A stretch of 64,000 bases of DNA from Lichenicoccus sp965277665 (GCF_965277665.1 NZ_OZ255835.1:2604001-2668000); one strand, 5' to 3'. Counted from the stretch's first letter, positions 17,283 to 25,764 are shown. Numbers and translations are program-made. The notes: generated by a model from the letters alone, not told the origin.

Positions 17283-17825
17283 ATGACCGAGAAGGCGCCT
17301 ACGATCGTCAACATGCACACGGCGCCGGAAATCGCGGCCGAAGTGCCCGCCGCCTGGACGCATTTCCAGCGCGAGTTGACGCCTGCGATGAAGGATGCGG
17401 GGCCGGGGCGTTTCGGGATGGGCCGTCTCGGCATGAACGCGAGAAGGGTGCCCCCGGGCCACAGCGCGTGCCCGGCGCACACGCACCTTATGGCCGACGA
17501 GATCTTCGTCGTGCTCGAAGGGCAAGGTCTGTTCCGCTACGGCGATCGCGTGCACGAGATCCGCCCCGGAGACTGCATTTCCTGTCCGGCCGACACCGGG
17601 ATCGCCCATCAGATCGCCAACCCCGCGACCCCGGACGGCACGGGCGACCTGGTCTATCTCGCGATCGGCGCCGAGCCGCCCGGGGAGGTCTGCACCTATC
17701 CCGACAGCGGCGCGCTCGTGATCGACGCCCTCGGCCGGCACGGATTCCTGCGCGAGGCCGATTATTACGAGGGGCAGCCACAACCCACTCCGCTTCTGAC
17801 GCGCGGCCGCGACGCACCCGTCTGA
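17283..17825 (+). CDS. Cupin domain-containing protein
   Basis: A 180-residue cupin. Motif 1 appears as PAHTHLMADEIFVVLEGQG with His, His and Glu ligands, followed by the Gly turn and RPGDCISCPADTGIAHQIAN as motif 2 with the last His. It thus keeps a full metal-binding set. The ATG at 17283 follows GAGAGGACGAC; the frame is open 48 bp further upstream but without a good site. It is the only apparently intact gene in a 2.5-kb field of gene fragments, and may be cargo brought in by mobile elements. Substrate unknown. Confidence 0.8.
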   Translation: MTEKAPTIVNMHTAPEIAAEVPAAWTHFQRELTPAMKDAGPGRFGMGRLGMNARRVPPGHSACPAHTHLMADEIFVVLEGQGLFRYGDRVHEIRPGDCISCPADTGIAHQIANPATPDGTGDLVYLAIGAEPPGEVCTYPDSGALVIDALGRHGFLREADYYEGQPQPTPLLTRGRDAPV

Positions 17826-17872
17826 TCGGGGCGCGCGGGGTTGGCCCTGGGGTGGGGTCCGGCTCGGGCGCG

Positions 17873-18005
17873 TCAGGAACGCACTGACGCCTCCGACAGG
17901 GTCGCTGCGATCGCATCCCCCTTGGGCGAGCCCAGCCCCGTCACCGGATCCCAGCCGGGACCAGCCTCGAAGCCGTTGTTGTTGCCGAGCGTGATGTCGT
18001 TCAAA
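17873..18005 (-). pseudogene. C-terminal remnant of an S53 (sedolisin-type) peptidase
   Basis: On the minus strand the frame reads LNDITLGNNNGFEAGPGWDP followed by VTGLGSPKGDAIAATL and a TGA at 17873. This matches the conserved C-terminal calcium-binding end of sedolisin/kumamolisin peptidases (FNDIT...AGPGWDxxTGLGSP). Nothing upstream of the Leu is S53-like: the sequence switches to the channel fragment at 18007. Only about 43 codons survive. Confidence 0.75.
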
Positions 18006-18006
18006 T

Positions 18007-18014
18007 CAAGCGAC
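18007..18014. repeat. 8-bp direct duplication, right copy
   Basis: CAAGCGAC, identical to 16338-16345. The 1,661 bp between the copies interrupt the duplicated channel gene. Confidence 0.65.
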
Positions 18015-18222
18015 CACGCTCACGATGGTGTTCGCCTACAACCTGCTGGTGACGGCTGCGATGGCACGCGCGGTGTTCGGACCCGGCGAGGTGAACCATC
18101 ACCGGATCGCCGGCGCCATCTTCATCTATCTCAATCTCGGGCTGCTGTTCGCGGTGGCCTATGCCGGGCTGCAGCTTGCCGTCCCCGGGGCGTTTTCCGG
18201 ATTGCACGAGCAAAGTCGCTAG
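18007..18222 (+). pseudogene. Right fragment of duplicated channel-like gene, pore deleted
   Basis: 18011-18204 is nearly identical to 12030-12223. It then jumps to sequence matching the gene's 3' end (GGATTGCAC...AGTCGCTAG). The missing 177 bp (59 codons) lie between two CGGATTG repeats in the intact gene (12217-12223 and 12394-12400), so the deletion is in frame and removes the pore helix and filter. An open frame of 65 residues from ATG 18025 (MVFAYNLLVTAAMARAVFGP onward) with two hydrophobic helices remains, but expression is doubtful. Confidence 0.85.
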
Positions 18223-18349
18223 AGCATGACGAACACATCATGCTCTGCTTGAGAGTGAAATAGAGCAGCTTCATGAGTTAGTTGGCATCGCAGAGCGATT
18301 CCAACTAACGTCATGCTGCTCTAGAGCATGATCGATCGGATCATGCTCT
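18221..18349. repeat. Hairpin repeat family A, copy 2
   Basis: Three stems in a row. A small hairpin (AGAGCATGA / TCATGCTCT, 18221-18246) is followed by a large one at 18262-18322, from AGAGCAGC to GCTGCTCT with inner arms TTAGTTGGCATCGC and GCGATTCCAACTAA. A third small hairpin lies at 18323-18349 (AGAGCATGATC / GATCATGCTCT). Compared with copy 3, TTAG/CTAA replaces TTGG/CCAA, a paired change that preserves the stem. It starts right at the stop region of the channel remnant. Confidence 0.85.
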
Positions 18350-18367
18350 AGCCTTGTCAATAAGATA

Positions 18368-18387
18368 GGGCTGTTTCAAAGCAGCCC
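18368..18387 (-). terminator. Probable terminator of the orphan binding-protein gene
   Basis: On the minus strand GGGCTG, an 8-base loop, then CAGCCC, followed by the T-rich TATCTTATTG. It lies 15 bp past the stop of the gene at 18402. The stem is short but GC-rich. Confidence 0.5.
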
Positions 18388-18401
18388 CATCCTTTGGGAG
18401 C

Positions 18402-19433
18402 TTACTGTTCGGCGTAGGTCCCAGAGGCAAGATTCTTCTTCACCAATCCTGGCAGGCCGGTTTTGAACTGTTCGAGGTTGACGAACATCTGGTCATAGTA
18501 GTGCTGGACATTGTCCTTGGTGAGTTGCGGCATGACCAACATCGCCAGCTTCGGGACGGGACGCGCCTGCACCTTGTCGACCGCGACCTGCAAAGCGAGA
18601 CCCAGCTCGAGCATCGCGTCCTGCAGGTTCGTCTCGATCTGCGTGCCGGCATGGACATTGCGCATGCCCTCCTTGATGCCATCGGTTCCGGCGACGACGA
18701 CCTTGCCGACCAGGTTCTTTTCGCGGAGCGCCTGGATCGCGCCGATCGCCATGTCGTCGTTCTCGCAGATCACGGCGTTGAGCTTATCGCCGAAGCGCGT
18801 GATGAAGGTCTGCGTGAGCGTGTAGGCCTCCGTGCGCCGCCAGTTCGCCGACGCCATGCCGAGCACGTGGACATCGGGTTCCTTCGCCAGGATGTTCCTG
18901 ATGCCGCGGCTGCGGTCGAGTTCCCCGGAGCCACCGAGCGGGCCTTGCAGCACCACGAGCCCACCCTTGTGGCCGAGCGCATCGACCACATGGATCGCTT
19001 CGCTCTCGCCCGCCTTCACGTCATCGGGCCCGACATAGGCGACGATATCCTTCATGACGAGGTCGCCTGCCGCGAGGTTGGTGACGATCACCGGGATGCC
19101 GGCGGCCTTCGCCGCCTGGATCGCAGCATCGACCGCGGGCGACGCGAGCGGTGCGACGACGATCGCGTCGACCTTCTGATCGATGAACTGCCGGAGCTGG
19201 GCAGCTTGCTTGGCCGGGTCGCTTTGAGCGGAGGCCCAGACGAGCTTGGCGCCGTCTGCGTCGGCGATCGCCTGCGCTCCCTCCTTGCCCAGGAAAATGA
19301 ACGACGTCATGTCATAGACCGTGAAGCCGATGACCGGATGGGCTTGATCAGCCGAGGCGGGCCTGGCGGCAATCGTCGCGGCCAGCACGGCGGCGCATCC
19401 CGCGGCACAGCGCAGTCTGTCGGACAGTTTCAT
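18402..19433 (-). CDS. Orphan sugar ABC transporter substrate-binding protein (RbsB-like)
   Basis: A 343-residue periplasmic binding protein. The signal peptide ends near ARPASA. Core motifs are QLRQFIDQKVDAIVVAPLAS, AGIPVIVTNLAAGD, LVVLQGPLGGSGELDRSRGI and NAVICENDDMAIGAIQAL, all typical of the ribose-binding type. ATG at 19433 follows GGAGAGG; a longer frame upstream lacks such a site. No permease or ATPase gene is adjacent. The gene directly upstream on the same strand encodes a chemoreceptor, so it may act as a sugar sensor for chemotaxis or use another importer. Ligand unknown. Confidence 0.88.
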   Translation of the reverse strand: MKLSDRLRCAAGCAAVLAATIAARPASADQAHPVIGFTVYDMTSFIFLGKEGAQAIADADGAKLVWASAQSDPAKQAAQLRQFIDQKVDAIVVAPLASPAVDAAIQAAKAAGIPVIVTNLAAGDLVMKDIVAYVGPDDVKAGESEAIHVVDALGHKGGLVVLQGPLGGSGELDRSRGIRNILAKEPDVHVLGMASANWRRTEAYTLTQTFITRFGDKLNAVICENDDMAIGAIQALREKNLVGKVVVAGTDGIKEGMRNVHAGTQIETNLQDAMLELGLALQVAVDKVQARPVPKLAMLVMPQLTKDNVQHYYDQMFVNLEQFKTGLPGLVKKNLASGTYAEQ

Positions 19434-19650
19434 GATGATACCTCTCCTCTCTGGTAAGAATTTCAAGCATCGTGCTGCACGAGTGCATTGTGTCTGGTCC
19501 ACATTACACACAGGTCTAGCAAGCTAACCTTGCCTGTAAGGCCATTAATCTAACACGTTACTTGGACGTATCTTTTAGGCCGAGCTTTCCGGCCACGCAA
19601 GCATCCTTAGTCTGCAGGTCCGATTTGATTCTCCGTCGGACGTGGCGGCT

Positions 19651-21354
19651 TCAGGCGGCCCGCACGTCAGCCAGGAACCGGTTGACTTCGAGCAGGAGGC
19701 AACTGGCCTGCTCCGAGATGCCGCCCGCGGCACCCAGCACCTGACCGGCTGCACTCTCCACCTCCTTGGACGCCAGCCGGACGCCGCCGATATTCTCGCT
19801 GACGTCGTTGGCCGCGCGCGCAGTATGCTGGGCGTTCTTGGCAATCTCGACCGTTGCGAGGCCCTGCTCCGCGACGGACGAGGCGATCGTCGCGGCGATG
19901 CGGCTCACCTCCTCGATGATGGTGGTGATGCCCTGGATGGCGCTTACCGCTTCGCGCGTCGCCGACTGGATCTGGCCGATCTGGTCGCCGATCTTGCCTG
20001 TCGCCTGGACCGTCTGGTTCGCCAGTGCCTTGACCTCGGAGGCGACCACCTCGAAACCCTTGCCGTTGTCTCCGGCGCGCGCCGCCTCGATCCTCGCGTT
20101 CAGGGCCAGCAGGTGGGTCTTGGACGCGATATCGGTGATCAGGTCCACCACGTCGCCGATCCTCTCGGCCGCGCCGACAAGATCCCGCACGATCGTATCT
20201 GTGCGAAGGCTCTCGCCGACGGCTTTCCTGGCAATGGTCATCGATTGCAGGACCTGACGATCGATCTCGGCGTTGGAGACCGAGAGTTGCTCTGCGGCTG
20301 CGGCGACGGTGTTGACGGCCGTGCTGGCCTCGGCGGCGGCGCCATCGACCGCGAGTGCCCGATGATCGGTCTGGCTCGCCGTCGAGGTCATCGTCTGCGC
20401 CGTCGCCGTCAGTTCGTTCGATCCCGCGGCAAGCAGATCGACCATGTGGGTGGACTGCACCTCGAAGGCGGCGAGAAGCTGCTCGAGCCGTGCCGCGCGC
20501 CGCTCCTTGACCCCTCGTTCGGCGTCTTGCTCGGCAGCGAGCCGGTCGGCGTCAATCATGCTGTCCTTGAAGGCGAGAACCGCGGCGGCCATGCGCCCGA
20601 TCTCGTCGCCGCGCCCGGCACCGGGCACATCGACCTGCAGGTCGCGGCTGGCGAGGCGCTGCATGGCGCTTGTCATGCGCGAGACCGGCCCGCAGATGGC
20701 GCTGATCATCAACCAGGCGATCGCGACGCTGGCGAGCCCCATTGCCAGCAGGATCGCGATGATCATCGCTCGCGCCGAGGCACCGACCCGCGCGGCGGCG
20801 CCGACCGCCTTCGTGCCCTGGGCTTGCTTGAGCACGACGTTGGCGCCGATCGCGTCACGAAACGCCGCCACGGCCTTCGGAACGTCGTTCTCCAGAAAGC
20901 TCTCGGCTTCGTCGTTGTTGCCCGCCGCATCCATGTCGGCGGCCTGGTGCAGGGCACCCGCATACTGTTTCCAGGCCTGCTGCTCGACGGCGGCAAGCCG
21001 CCGTTCCCCCGCCTGCCCGAGGCCGCCGGCCACGTAGCGGGACCAGTTGGCATCGAGGTCTCGCGCCGTCGCCTCCAACTCGGCGGTGCGGCGCGCCTTG
21101 ACGGCAGCGCTGGCTGTCGCCTGTCGCGCGAGCCCGAGCGAGAGCATCCGCTCGCCGTCGATGGCGACGCGGCCCAGCGCGGTGGAGGCGACGACGTCGG
21201 TTCCGATCATCGAGGCGGTTCGATTGAGGTGCGTCACGCGCGTGACCGAGAACATGCCCAGCGCCACGGTGCAGGCAAGCATCAGAGCAAACGCGGCCAC
21301 CAATTTGGACTTGATGCTGATGCTATTCAGGGCTTTCTGCACGACGATCTCCAT
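19651..21354 (-). CDS. Methyl-accepting chemotaxis protein
   Basis: About 567 residues. An N-terminal helix (KSKLVAAFALMLACTVALGM) and a second near residue 195 (IIAILLAMGLASVAIAWLMI) bracket a periplasmic four-helix-type sensor domain. A HAMP region (ICGPVSRMTSAMQRLASRDL) and the signalling domain follow. The CheW/CheA hairpin tip reads ASKTHLLALNARIEAARAGD, where the consensus is QTNLLALNAAIEAARAGE, so Asn is His and Ala is Arg. ATG 21354 is taken; TTG 21363 is the alternative. The orphan sugar-binding protein gene lies 217 bp downstream. Confidence 0.9.
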   Translation of the reverse strand: MEIVVQKALNSISIKSKLVAAFALMLACTVALGMFSVTRVTHLNRTASMIGTDVVASTALGRVAIDGERMLSLGLARQATASAAVKARRTAELEATARDLDANWSRYVAGGLGQAGERRLAAVEQQAWKQYAGALHQAADMDAAGNNDEAESFLENDVPKAVAAFRDAIGANVVLKQAQGTKAVGAAARVGASARAMIIAILLAMGLASVAIAWLMISAICGPVSRMTSAMQRLASRDLQVDVPGAGRGDEIGRMAAAVLAFKDSMIDADRLAAEQDAERGVKERRAARLEQLLAAFEVQSTHMVDLLAAGSNELTATAQTMTSTASQTDHRALAVDGAAAEASTAVNTVAAAAEQLSVSNAEIDRQVLQSMTIARKAVGESLRTDTIVRDLVGAAERIGDVVDLITDIASKTHLLALNARIEAARAGDNGKGFEVVASEVKALANQTVQATGKIGDQIGQIQSATREAVSAIQGITTIIEEVSRIAATIASSVAEQGLATVEIAKNAQHTARAANDVSENIGGVRLASKEVESAAGQVLGAAGGISEQASCLLLEVNRFLADVRAA

Positions 21355-21518
21355 GTACTCCAACGGCTTCGAGGAAGCGCGCCAGTCAATCTAGGCAGAA
21401 GATTTTAAGATGCTGTTAAGGGCGGCACGGCGGCGGCGCTCTCGTGCGGGTTCGAAGCCGGTTTATTGGTGGATGTCATCTCGACCACAGGAAACGAACA
21501 CGACACGGAGGGAACGCC

Positions 21519-22709
21519 ATGACCGACAACCTCACCGAGATCCGGCGCCGCCGTACCTGGCTGCGGGCGGCGGATTGCGACATCGAGGCGTTCGCGCGCC
21601 AGCAGTCGCGCACCACCGAGGCCACCGACTATCCGCTCGCCGGCGAGATCGCCGGCAACGTGCCGGTCTATGACGGCGATGCAATCCGGGCGGCTGCCGC
21701 CGAGCCCGAGGCCCGGCAGGCCCTGCTCGCCGAGTGGTCCGAGGCGATGCTGAACGGTCCCGGCATCGTCGCCTTCCGCGACACCTTCACAGACCTTGCG
21801 GTGATCGATGCGGCGACCGCGCGGTTCGACGAGATGATCGTGGCCGAGCGCGAAGCGGGCCAGGTTGCGGCCGACCATTTCGCCAAGGCCGGCGCCAACG
21901 ACCGGGTCTGGAACGCGTTGCAAAAGCTCTGCCTGCGCGACCCGGGGCTGTTCGCGGCGTATTACGGCAACGAGGCGATCGCGCTGGTAAGCCGGGCGTG
22001 GCTCGGGCCGGCCTGGCAGGTCACCTCGCAGGTCAACTGCGTCAATCCCGGCGGGGCCGCGCAATCGGCGCATCGCGACTACCATCTCGGCTTCCAGTCG
22101 TCCTCGGAGATCGAGCGCTACCCGGCGCACGTGCACCGGCTGTCGCCGTTGCTGACCCTGCAGGGCGCGGTGGCGCATTGCGACATGCCGCCGGAGAGCG
22201 GGCCGACGCTCTACCTGCCGTATTCGCAGAGCTATGAGCCGGGCTACCTCGCGACCGGGCGGCCCGAGTTCCGCGCCTATTTCGAGGCGCACCATGTCCA
22301 GTTGCAGCTGCGCAAGGGCGACGCGGTGTTCTTCAACCCCGCTTTGTTCCATGCGGCCGGCCATAACCGCTCGCGCGACATCCGGCGGATGGCCAACCTG
22401 CTGCAGGTCTCGTCGGCCTTCGGACGCGCGATGGAGGCGGTCGACCGGACCCGCATGAGCCGTGCGCTGTTCCCGGTTCTGGTCTCGCTGCGCGCCGAGG
22501 GGCGCCTCTCCGAGACCCAGGCGGCCAACGCCATCGCGGCCTGCGCCGAGGGCTATGCGTTCCCGACCAATCTCGACCGCGACCCGCCGATCGGCGGCCT
22601 GGCGCCGGAGAGCCAGGCCGGGCTGATGCTGCGGGCGCTGGCGCAGGGCTGGGAGCCGGACGCGTTCGATAAGGCCATCGACCGCCAGGCCCGCAACCGG
22701 CTGACCTGA
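21519..22709 (+). CDS. Phytanoyl-CoA dioxygenase family protein
   Basis: A 396-residue Fe(II)/2-oxoglutarate dioxygenase-like protein. Likely metal ligands are His and Asp in SAHRDYHLGF, and the distal His in FHAAGHNRSRDIRRM, where an Arg could hold 2-oxoglutarate. The middle has QGAVAHCDMPPESGPTLYLP, the usual turn of the double-stranded beta-helix. ATG 21519 follows GGAGGGAACGCC. It is divergent from the chemoreceptor. A decayed partial copy lies at 15925-16299, so this region has been duplicated and lost in part. Substrate unknown. Confidence 0.8.
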   Translation: MTDNLTEIRRRRTWLRAADCDIEAFARQQSRTTEATDYPLAGEIAGNVPVYDGDAIRAAAAEPEARQALLAEWSEAMLNGPGIVAFRDTFTDLAVIDAATARFDEMIVAEREAGQVAADHFAKAGANDRVWNALQKLCLRDPGLFAAYYGNEAIALVSRAWLGPAWQVTSQVNCVNPGGAAQSAHRDYHLGFQSSSEIERYPAHVHRLSPLLTLQGAVAHCDMPPESGPTLYLPYSQSYEPGYLATGRPEFRAYFEAHHVQLQLRKGDAVFFNPALFHAAGHNRSRDIRRMANLLQVSSAFGRAMEAVDRTRMSRALFPVLVSLRAEGRLSETQAANAIAACAEGYAFPTNLDRDPPIGGLAPESQAGLMLRALAQGWEPDAFDKAIDRQARNRLT

Positions 22710-22713
22710 CCGG

Positions 22714-23163
22714 TCATCCGGTCTTCCGCAAGGGCCGCAGGTAGCATGGACCGGCCGTAACGAAGCCGGTGGCCAGGCAGAAGCCGGCGAGGTCGGGCTG
22801 CACCCCGGTGGCGGCCACCTCCAGCGCGTCGCAGCCGGCGGTGCGTGCCGCCTGTGCCGCCGCCTTCACCAGCAGCCGCCCGATGCCACGGCGGCGCTCC
22901 TCGGGCGCCACCAGCAGCAGGCTGACCTGCGCCCGCGGGGCCGCCGACAGCAGCGCGCGATACCAGTGCAGCACCACCATTCCGCTCGGTGGCCCCCACG
23001 TCAGCGCCACCAGGGCGGTTCCGCTGCCCTGGCGGACCGCTTCCAGGCGCTGTCCGACCTCATGCGGCGCGATCTCGGTGCCCGCCAGACGCAGCAGTTC
23101 CGACACGCCGGCTGCCTCCTGCAACCCGGCGGCCCGGATCTCGAGCCCGTAGCGGCTGCTCAG
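22714..23163 (-). CDS. GNAT family N-acetyltransferase, 5' end unclear
   Basis: About 149 residues of a GNAT fold: an initial beta strand LEIRAAGLQEAAGVSELLR, central VSLLLVAPEERRRGIGRLLV (the acetyl-CoA loop R-R-x-G-I-G) and a final DLAGFCLATGFV. No ATG, GTG or TTG occurs in frame just before the first strand. A strong GGGAGGCGGG site leads to ATG 23204 in another frame, giving 14 codons to a stop (MVQGTLLVVTGMRL). Removing one CT from CTCT at 23162-23165 would fuse ATG CGC to this frame. So it is either frameshifted or uses a rare start. It ends 4 bp past the convergent dioxygenase gene. Confidence 0.7.
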   Translation of the reverse strand: MSSRYGLEIRAAGLQEAAGVSELLRLAGTEIAPHEVGQRLEAVRQGSGTALVALTWGPPSGMVVLHWYRALLSAAPRAQVSLLLVAPEERRRGIGRLLVKAAAQAARTAGCDALEVAATGVQPDLAGFCLATGFVTAGPCYLRPLRKTG

Positions 23164-23242
23164 AGGCGCATGCCCGTGACGACGAGCAGCGTGCCCTGCA
23201 CCATATCCCGCCTCCCTCGAGTGCCTGAAGGTTCCTGGTAGA

Positions 23243-24532
23243 TCAGTTCTCGGCAAGCGTTTGGCGGCTGGCGCGCACGCGCTGCACCCGCCTTCCGTCC
23301 ATCTCGACAACCTCGAACATCCAGCCCGAGAACGCCACCTTGTCGCCGACCGCCGGAACCCGGCGCAGCAGCGCCAAAATCAGTCCAGCGAGTGTGTGGT
23401 AGCTGCCCTCCGCCGGCAGGTCGCCCAGCAGCAGCCGGTCCTTGACCTCGTCGGCGGCCAGCGTGCCGTCCAGGCTGATCACGCCGTCATGCGCATGGGT
23501 GTGCACCGGCGCCACGCCGGGTTCGGCATGGTCGCCGACGATGGCCGCGAACACGTCGGCGCTGGTGACGATGCCCTCGAAGCTGCCGTACTCGTCCAGC
23601 ACCAGCAGCAGGCCGATCGGCAGCCCGCGCAGCCGCTCCAGCGCGTCGAAGGCGCTGATCGTCTCGGGCACCACCTGCGGCGCGCGCATCAGCGCATCAA
23701 CCGACAGCTCCTGCCCGTCCAGCATCAGGTCGAGCGCATCCTTGACCAGGATGATTCCGACCGGATTATCCACGTCGCCGTCGCAGACCACGAGGCGGGT
23801 ATGCACGCCGGTCTTGAGCGCCGCCACGATCTCCTCGCGTCCGGCATGGCGCTCGATCCAGGAGAGCTCGTTGCGCGGCGTCATGATCGCGCGCACCGGC
23901 CGGTCCGCGAGGCGCAGCAGCCGCTCGATCATGTTGCGCTCCTCGACCTCGAACACCCCGGCCTGGGCGCCCTCGGCCAGCACCGCGCGCAGTTCCTCCT
24001 CGCTCACCACCTGGCGTGGCTCGCGCTTGATGCCGGCCGCGCGCAGCACCAGCGAGGACGAGCGGCTCAGCAGCCAGACTGCCGGGGTGGCCATGCGCGA
24101 CAGCACCACCAGCGGCAGCGCCAGCCTTGCCGCGATCACCTCCGGCCGACGCAGGGCGAGCTGCTTGGGTACCAGCTCGCCCAGCACCAGCATCAGCGCG
24201 GTGATCACGATGACCACCAGCGTCAGCGCCAGCTCGTTGGCGAACGGCCGCAGCAGGGCGACCCGGGACAGGTACGGGGTCAGCGAGGCGGCGATCCGGG
24301 CACCGCCGAAGGTGCCCTCGATGATGCTGACCAGGGTGATCCCGACCTGCACCGTGGGCAGGAAACGCTGCGGGTCCTCGGCCAGGCGGCGCGCCCGGTC
24401 CGCCCCCGGCACCCCGCGCCGCTCGAGCACGGCCAGACGCGGCCGCCGCGCCGAGATCAGCGCCAGCTCGCCCATGGCGAAGACGCCGTTGACCAGCACC
24501 AGCAGCAGCACGAGGACGACGGAGAGAACCAT
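23243..24532 (-). CDS. CNNM/CorC-type membrane protein with CBS pair
   Basis: A 429-residue protein of the hemolysin C/CNNM group. The DUF21 membrane domain covers residues 1-180, with helices starting MVLSVVLVLLLVLVNGVFAM and the motif VLGELVPKQLALRRPE. A CBS-domain pair (about 205-330; MTPRNELSWIERH, LVVCDGDVDNPVGII, LDEYGSFEGIVTSADVF) and a C-terminal CorC_HlyC domain follow. Family members are implicated in Mg2+ or Co2+ transport or efflux; despite the name they are not proven hemolysins. Good ATG at 24532 after GGAGAG. Confidence 0.92.
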   Translation of the reverse strand: MVLSVVLVLLLVLVNGVFAMGELALISARRPRLAVLERRGVPGADRARRLAEDPQRFLPTVQVGITLVSIIEGTFGGARIAASLTPYLSRVALLRPFANELALTLVVIVITALMLVLGELVPKQLALRRPEVIAARLALPLVVLSRMATPAVWLLSRSSSLVLRAAGIKREPRQVVSEEELRAVLAEGAQAGVFEVEERNMIERLLRLADRPVRAIMTPRNELSWIERHAGREEIVAALKTGVHTRLVVCDGDVDNPVGIILVKDALDLMLDGQELSVDALMRAPQVVPETISAFDALERLRGLPIGLLLVLDEYGSFEGIVTSADVFAAIVGDHAEPGVAPVHTHAHDGVISLDGTLAADEVKDRLLLGDLPAEGSYHTLAGLILALLRRVPAVGDKVAFSGWMFEVVEMDGRRVQRVRASRQTLAEN

Positions 24533-24591
24533 GCCCGCATCCTATGGGCGCGGGCTGTTACGCACCAGTTGGGGAGGCAGTGCCCCTCTGG

Positions 24592-25764
24592 TTAGTCGGC
24601 GGCGTCGGCGGTCTCGGACGCGACACGCTTCACCACCGGCCCCTTGGCCGGCTTCTTCGCCTTGATCTCGGCCATGGCGTCGTCGACATGCTTGCTGAAC
24701 ACGTATTCGGCCGGGCGCTGGCGATCGAGCGGGATCTCGGGGGCCATCTCGCCCTCGGTCTGCGGCCCGCGCAGCGCCACCTTGAGGATGTGCAGCGGGC
24801 GCTTGACCGCATCCATCACCGCGGTCGACTCGTAGCCGGAATGCACCATGCAATCGGCGCATTTCTCGTAGTTGCCGGTGCCGTACTGGTCCCAGGCGGT
24901 GTCGTCCATCAGCTCCTTGAAGCTCGACGCGTAGCCCTCGCCCAGCAGGTAGCAGGGGCGCTGCCAGCCGAACACGTTGCGCAGCGGCTTGCCCCACGGC
25001 GTGCAATGGTAGGTCTCGTTGCCGGCCAGGAAGTTCAGGAACAGCGGCGACTGGGTGAACTTCCACTTCTTGCCGCGGCCGTAGCGGAAGATGTCGCGGA
25101 ACAGCTGCTTGGTGTTCTGGCGGTTCAGGAAATGCGCCTGGTCCGGGGCGCGCTCGTAGGCATAGCCGGGCGCGGTCATGATGCCGTCCACGCCGATCGC
25201 CATCACCTCGTCGAAGAAGTCGGCGACCCTTCGGGGATCGGCGCCGTCGAACAGGGTGCAGTTGATCGAGACCCTGAAGCCGCGCGCCTTGGCTTTGCGG
25301 ATCGCCGCCACCGCGCGGTCGAACACGCCGTCCTGGCAGACCGACTGGTCGTGCATGCTGCGGTCGCCGTCCAGATGCACATCCCACGAGAAGTATGGAT
25401 GCGGCTGGTAGTCGTCCATCTTCTTCTCGAGCAGCAGCGCGTTGGTGCACAGGTATACATACTTCTTGCGCGCCAGCAGGCCGCTGATGATCTGCGGCAT
25501 CTCCTTGTGCAGCAACGGCTCGCCGCCGGCCACCGCGATCACCGGGGCGCCGCACTCGGTATCCGCATCAAGGCATTCCTGCACCGACATGCGCTGGTTC
25601 AGGATCGGCGCCGGGTAGTCGATCTTGCCGCAGCCGGCGCAGGCGAGGTTGCAGCGGAACAACGGCTCGAGCATCAGCACCAGCGGATAACGCTTGCGCT
25701 TCTTGATGTGCTGCTTGACGACGTAGGCGCCCACCCGCACTGCCTGCATCAACGGTACGGCCAT
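24592..25764 (-). CDS. hpnH: Hopanoid biosynthesis radical SAM protein HpnH
   Basis: Joins the 5'-deoxyadenosyl group of SAM to diploptene to form adenosylhopane, the first step of C35 hopanoid side-chain synthesis. The radical SAM cluster motif CxxxCxxC is FRCNLACAGCGKIDYP, followed by the GGEPLLH motif. A C-terminal Cys group (NYEKCADCMVHSGYESTAV) is typical of HpnH. 390 residues from ATG 25764, with GGAG just upstream; the frame is open to 25869 but that part is Arg-rich and unlike the family. It is divergent from dxs-hpnMIJK, sharing a 374-bp control region. Confidence 0.95.
   Translation of the reverse strand: MAVPLMQAVRVGAYVVKQHIKKRKRYPLVLMLEPLFRCNLACAGCGKIDYPAPILNQRMSVQECLDADTECGAPVIAVAGGEPLLHKEMPQIISGLLARKKYVYLCTNALLLEKKMDDYQPHPYFSWDVHLDGDRSMHDQSVCQDGVFDRAVAAIRKAKARGFRVSINCTLFDGADPRRVADFFDEVMAIGVDGIMTAPGYAYERAPDQAHFLNRQNTKQLFRDIFRYGRGKKWKFTQSPLFLNFLAGNETYHCTPWGKPLRNVFGWQRPCYLLGEGYASSFKELMDDTAWDQYGTGNYEKCADCMVHSGYESTAVMDAVKRPLHILKVALRGPQTEGEMAPEIPLDRQRPAEYVFSKHVDDAMAEIKAKKPAKGPVVKRVASETADAAD

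Noticed and set aside
16346..18006. Complete IS66 element or composite transposon carrying the cupin gene
   Set aside because: TnpB, TnpC and a right inverted repeat are missing, so only a remnant can be supported.
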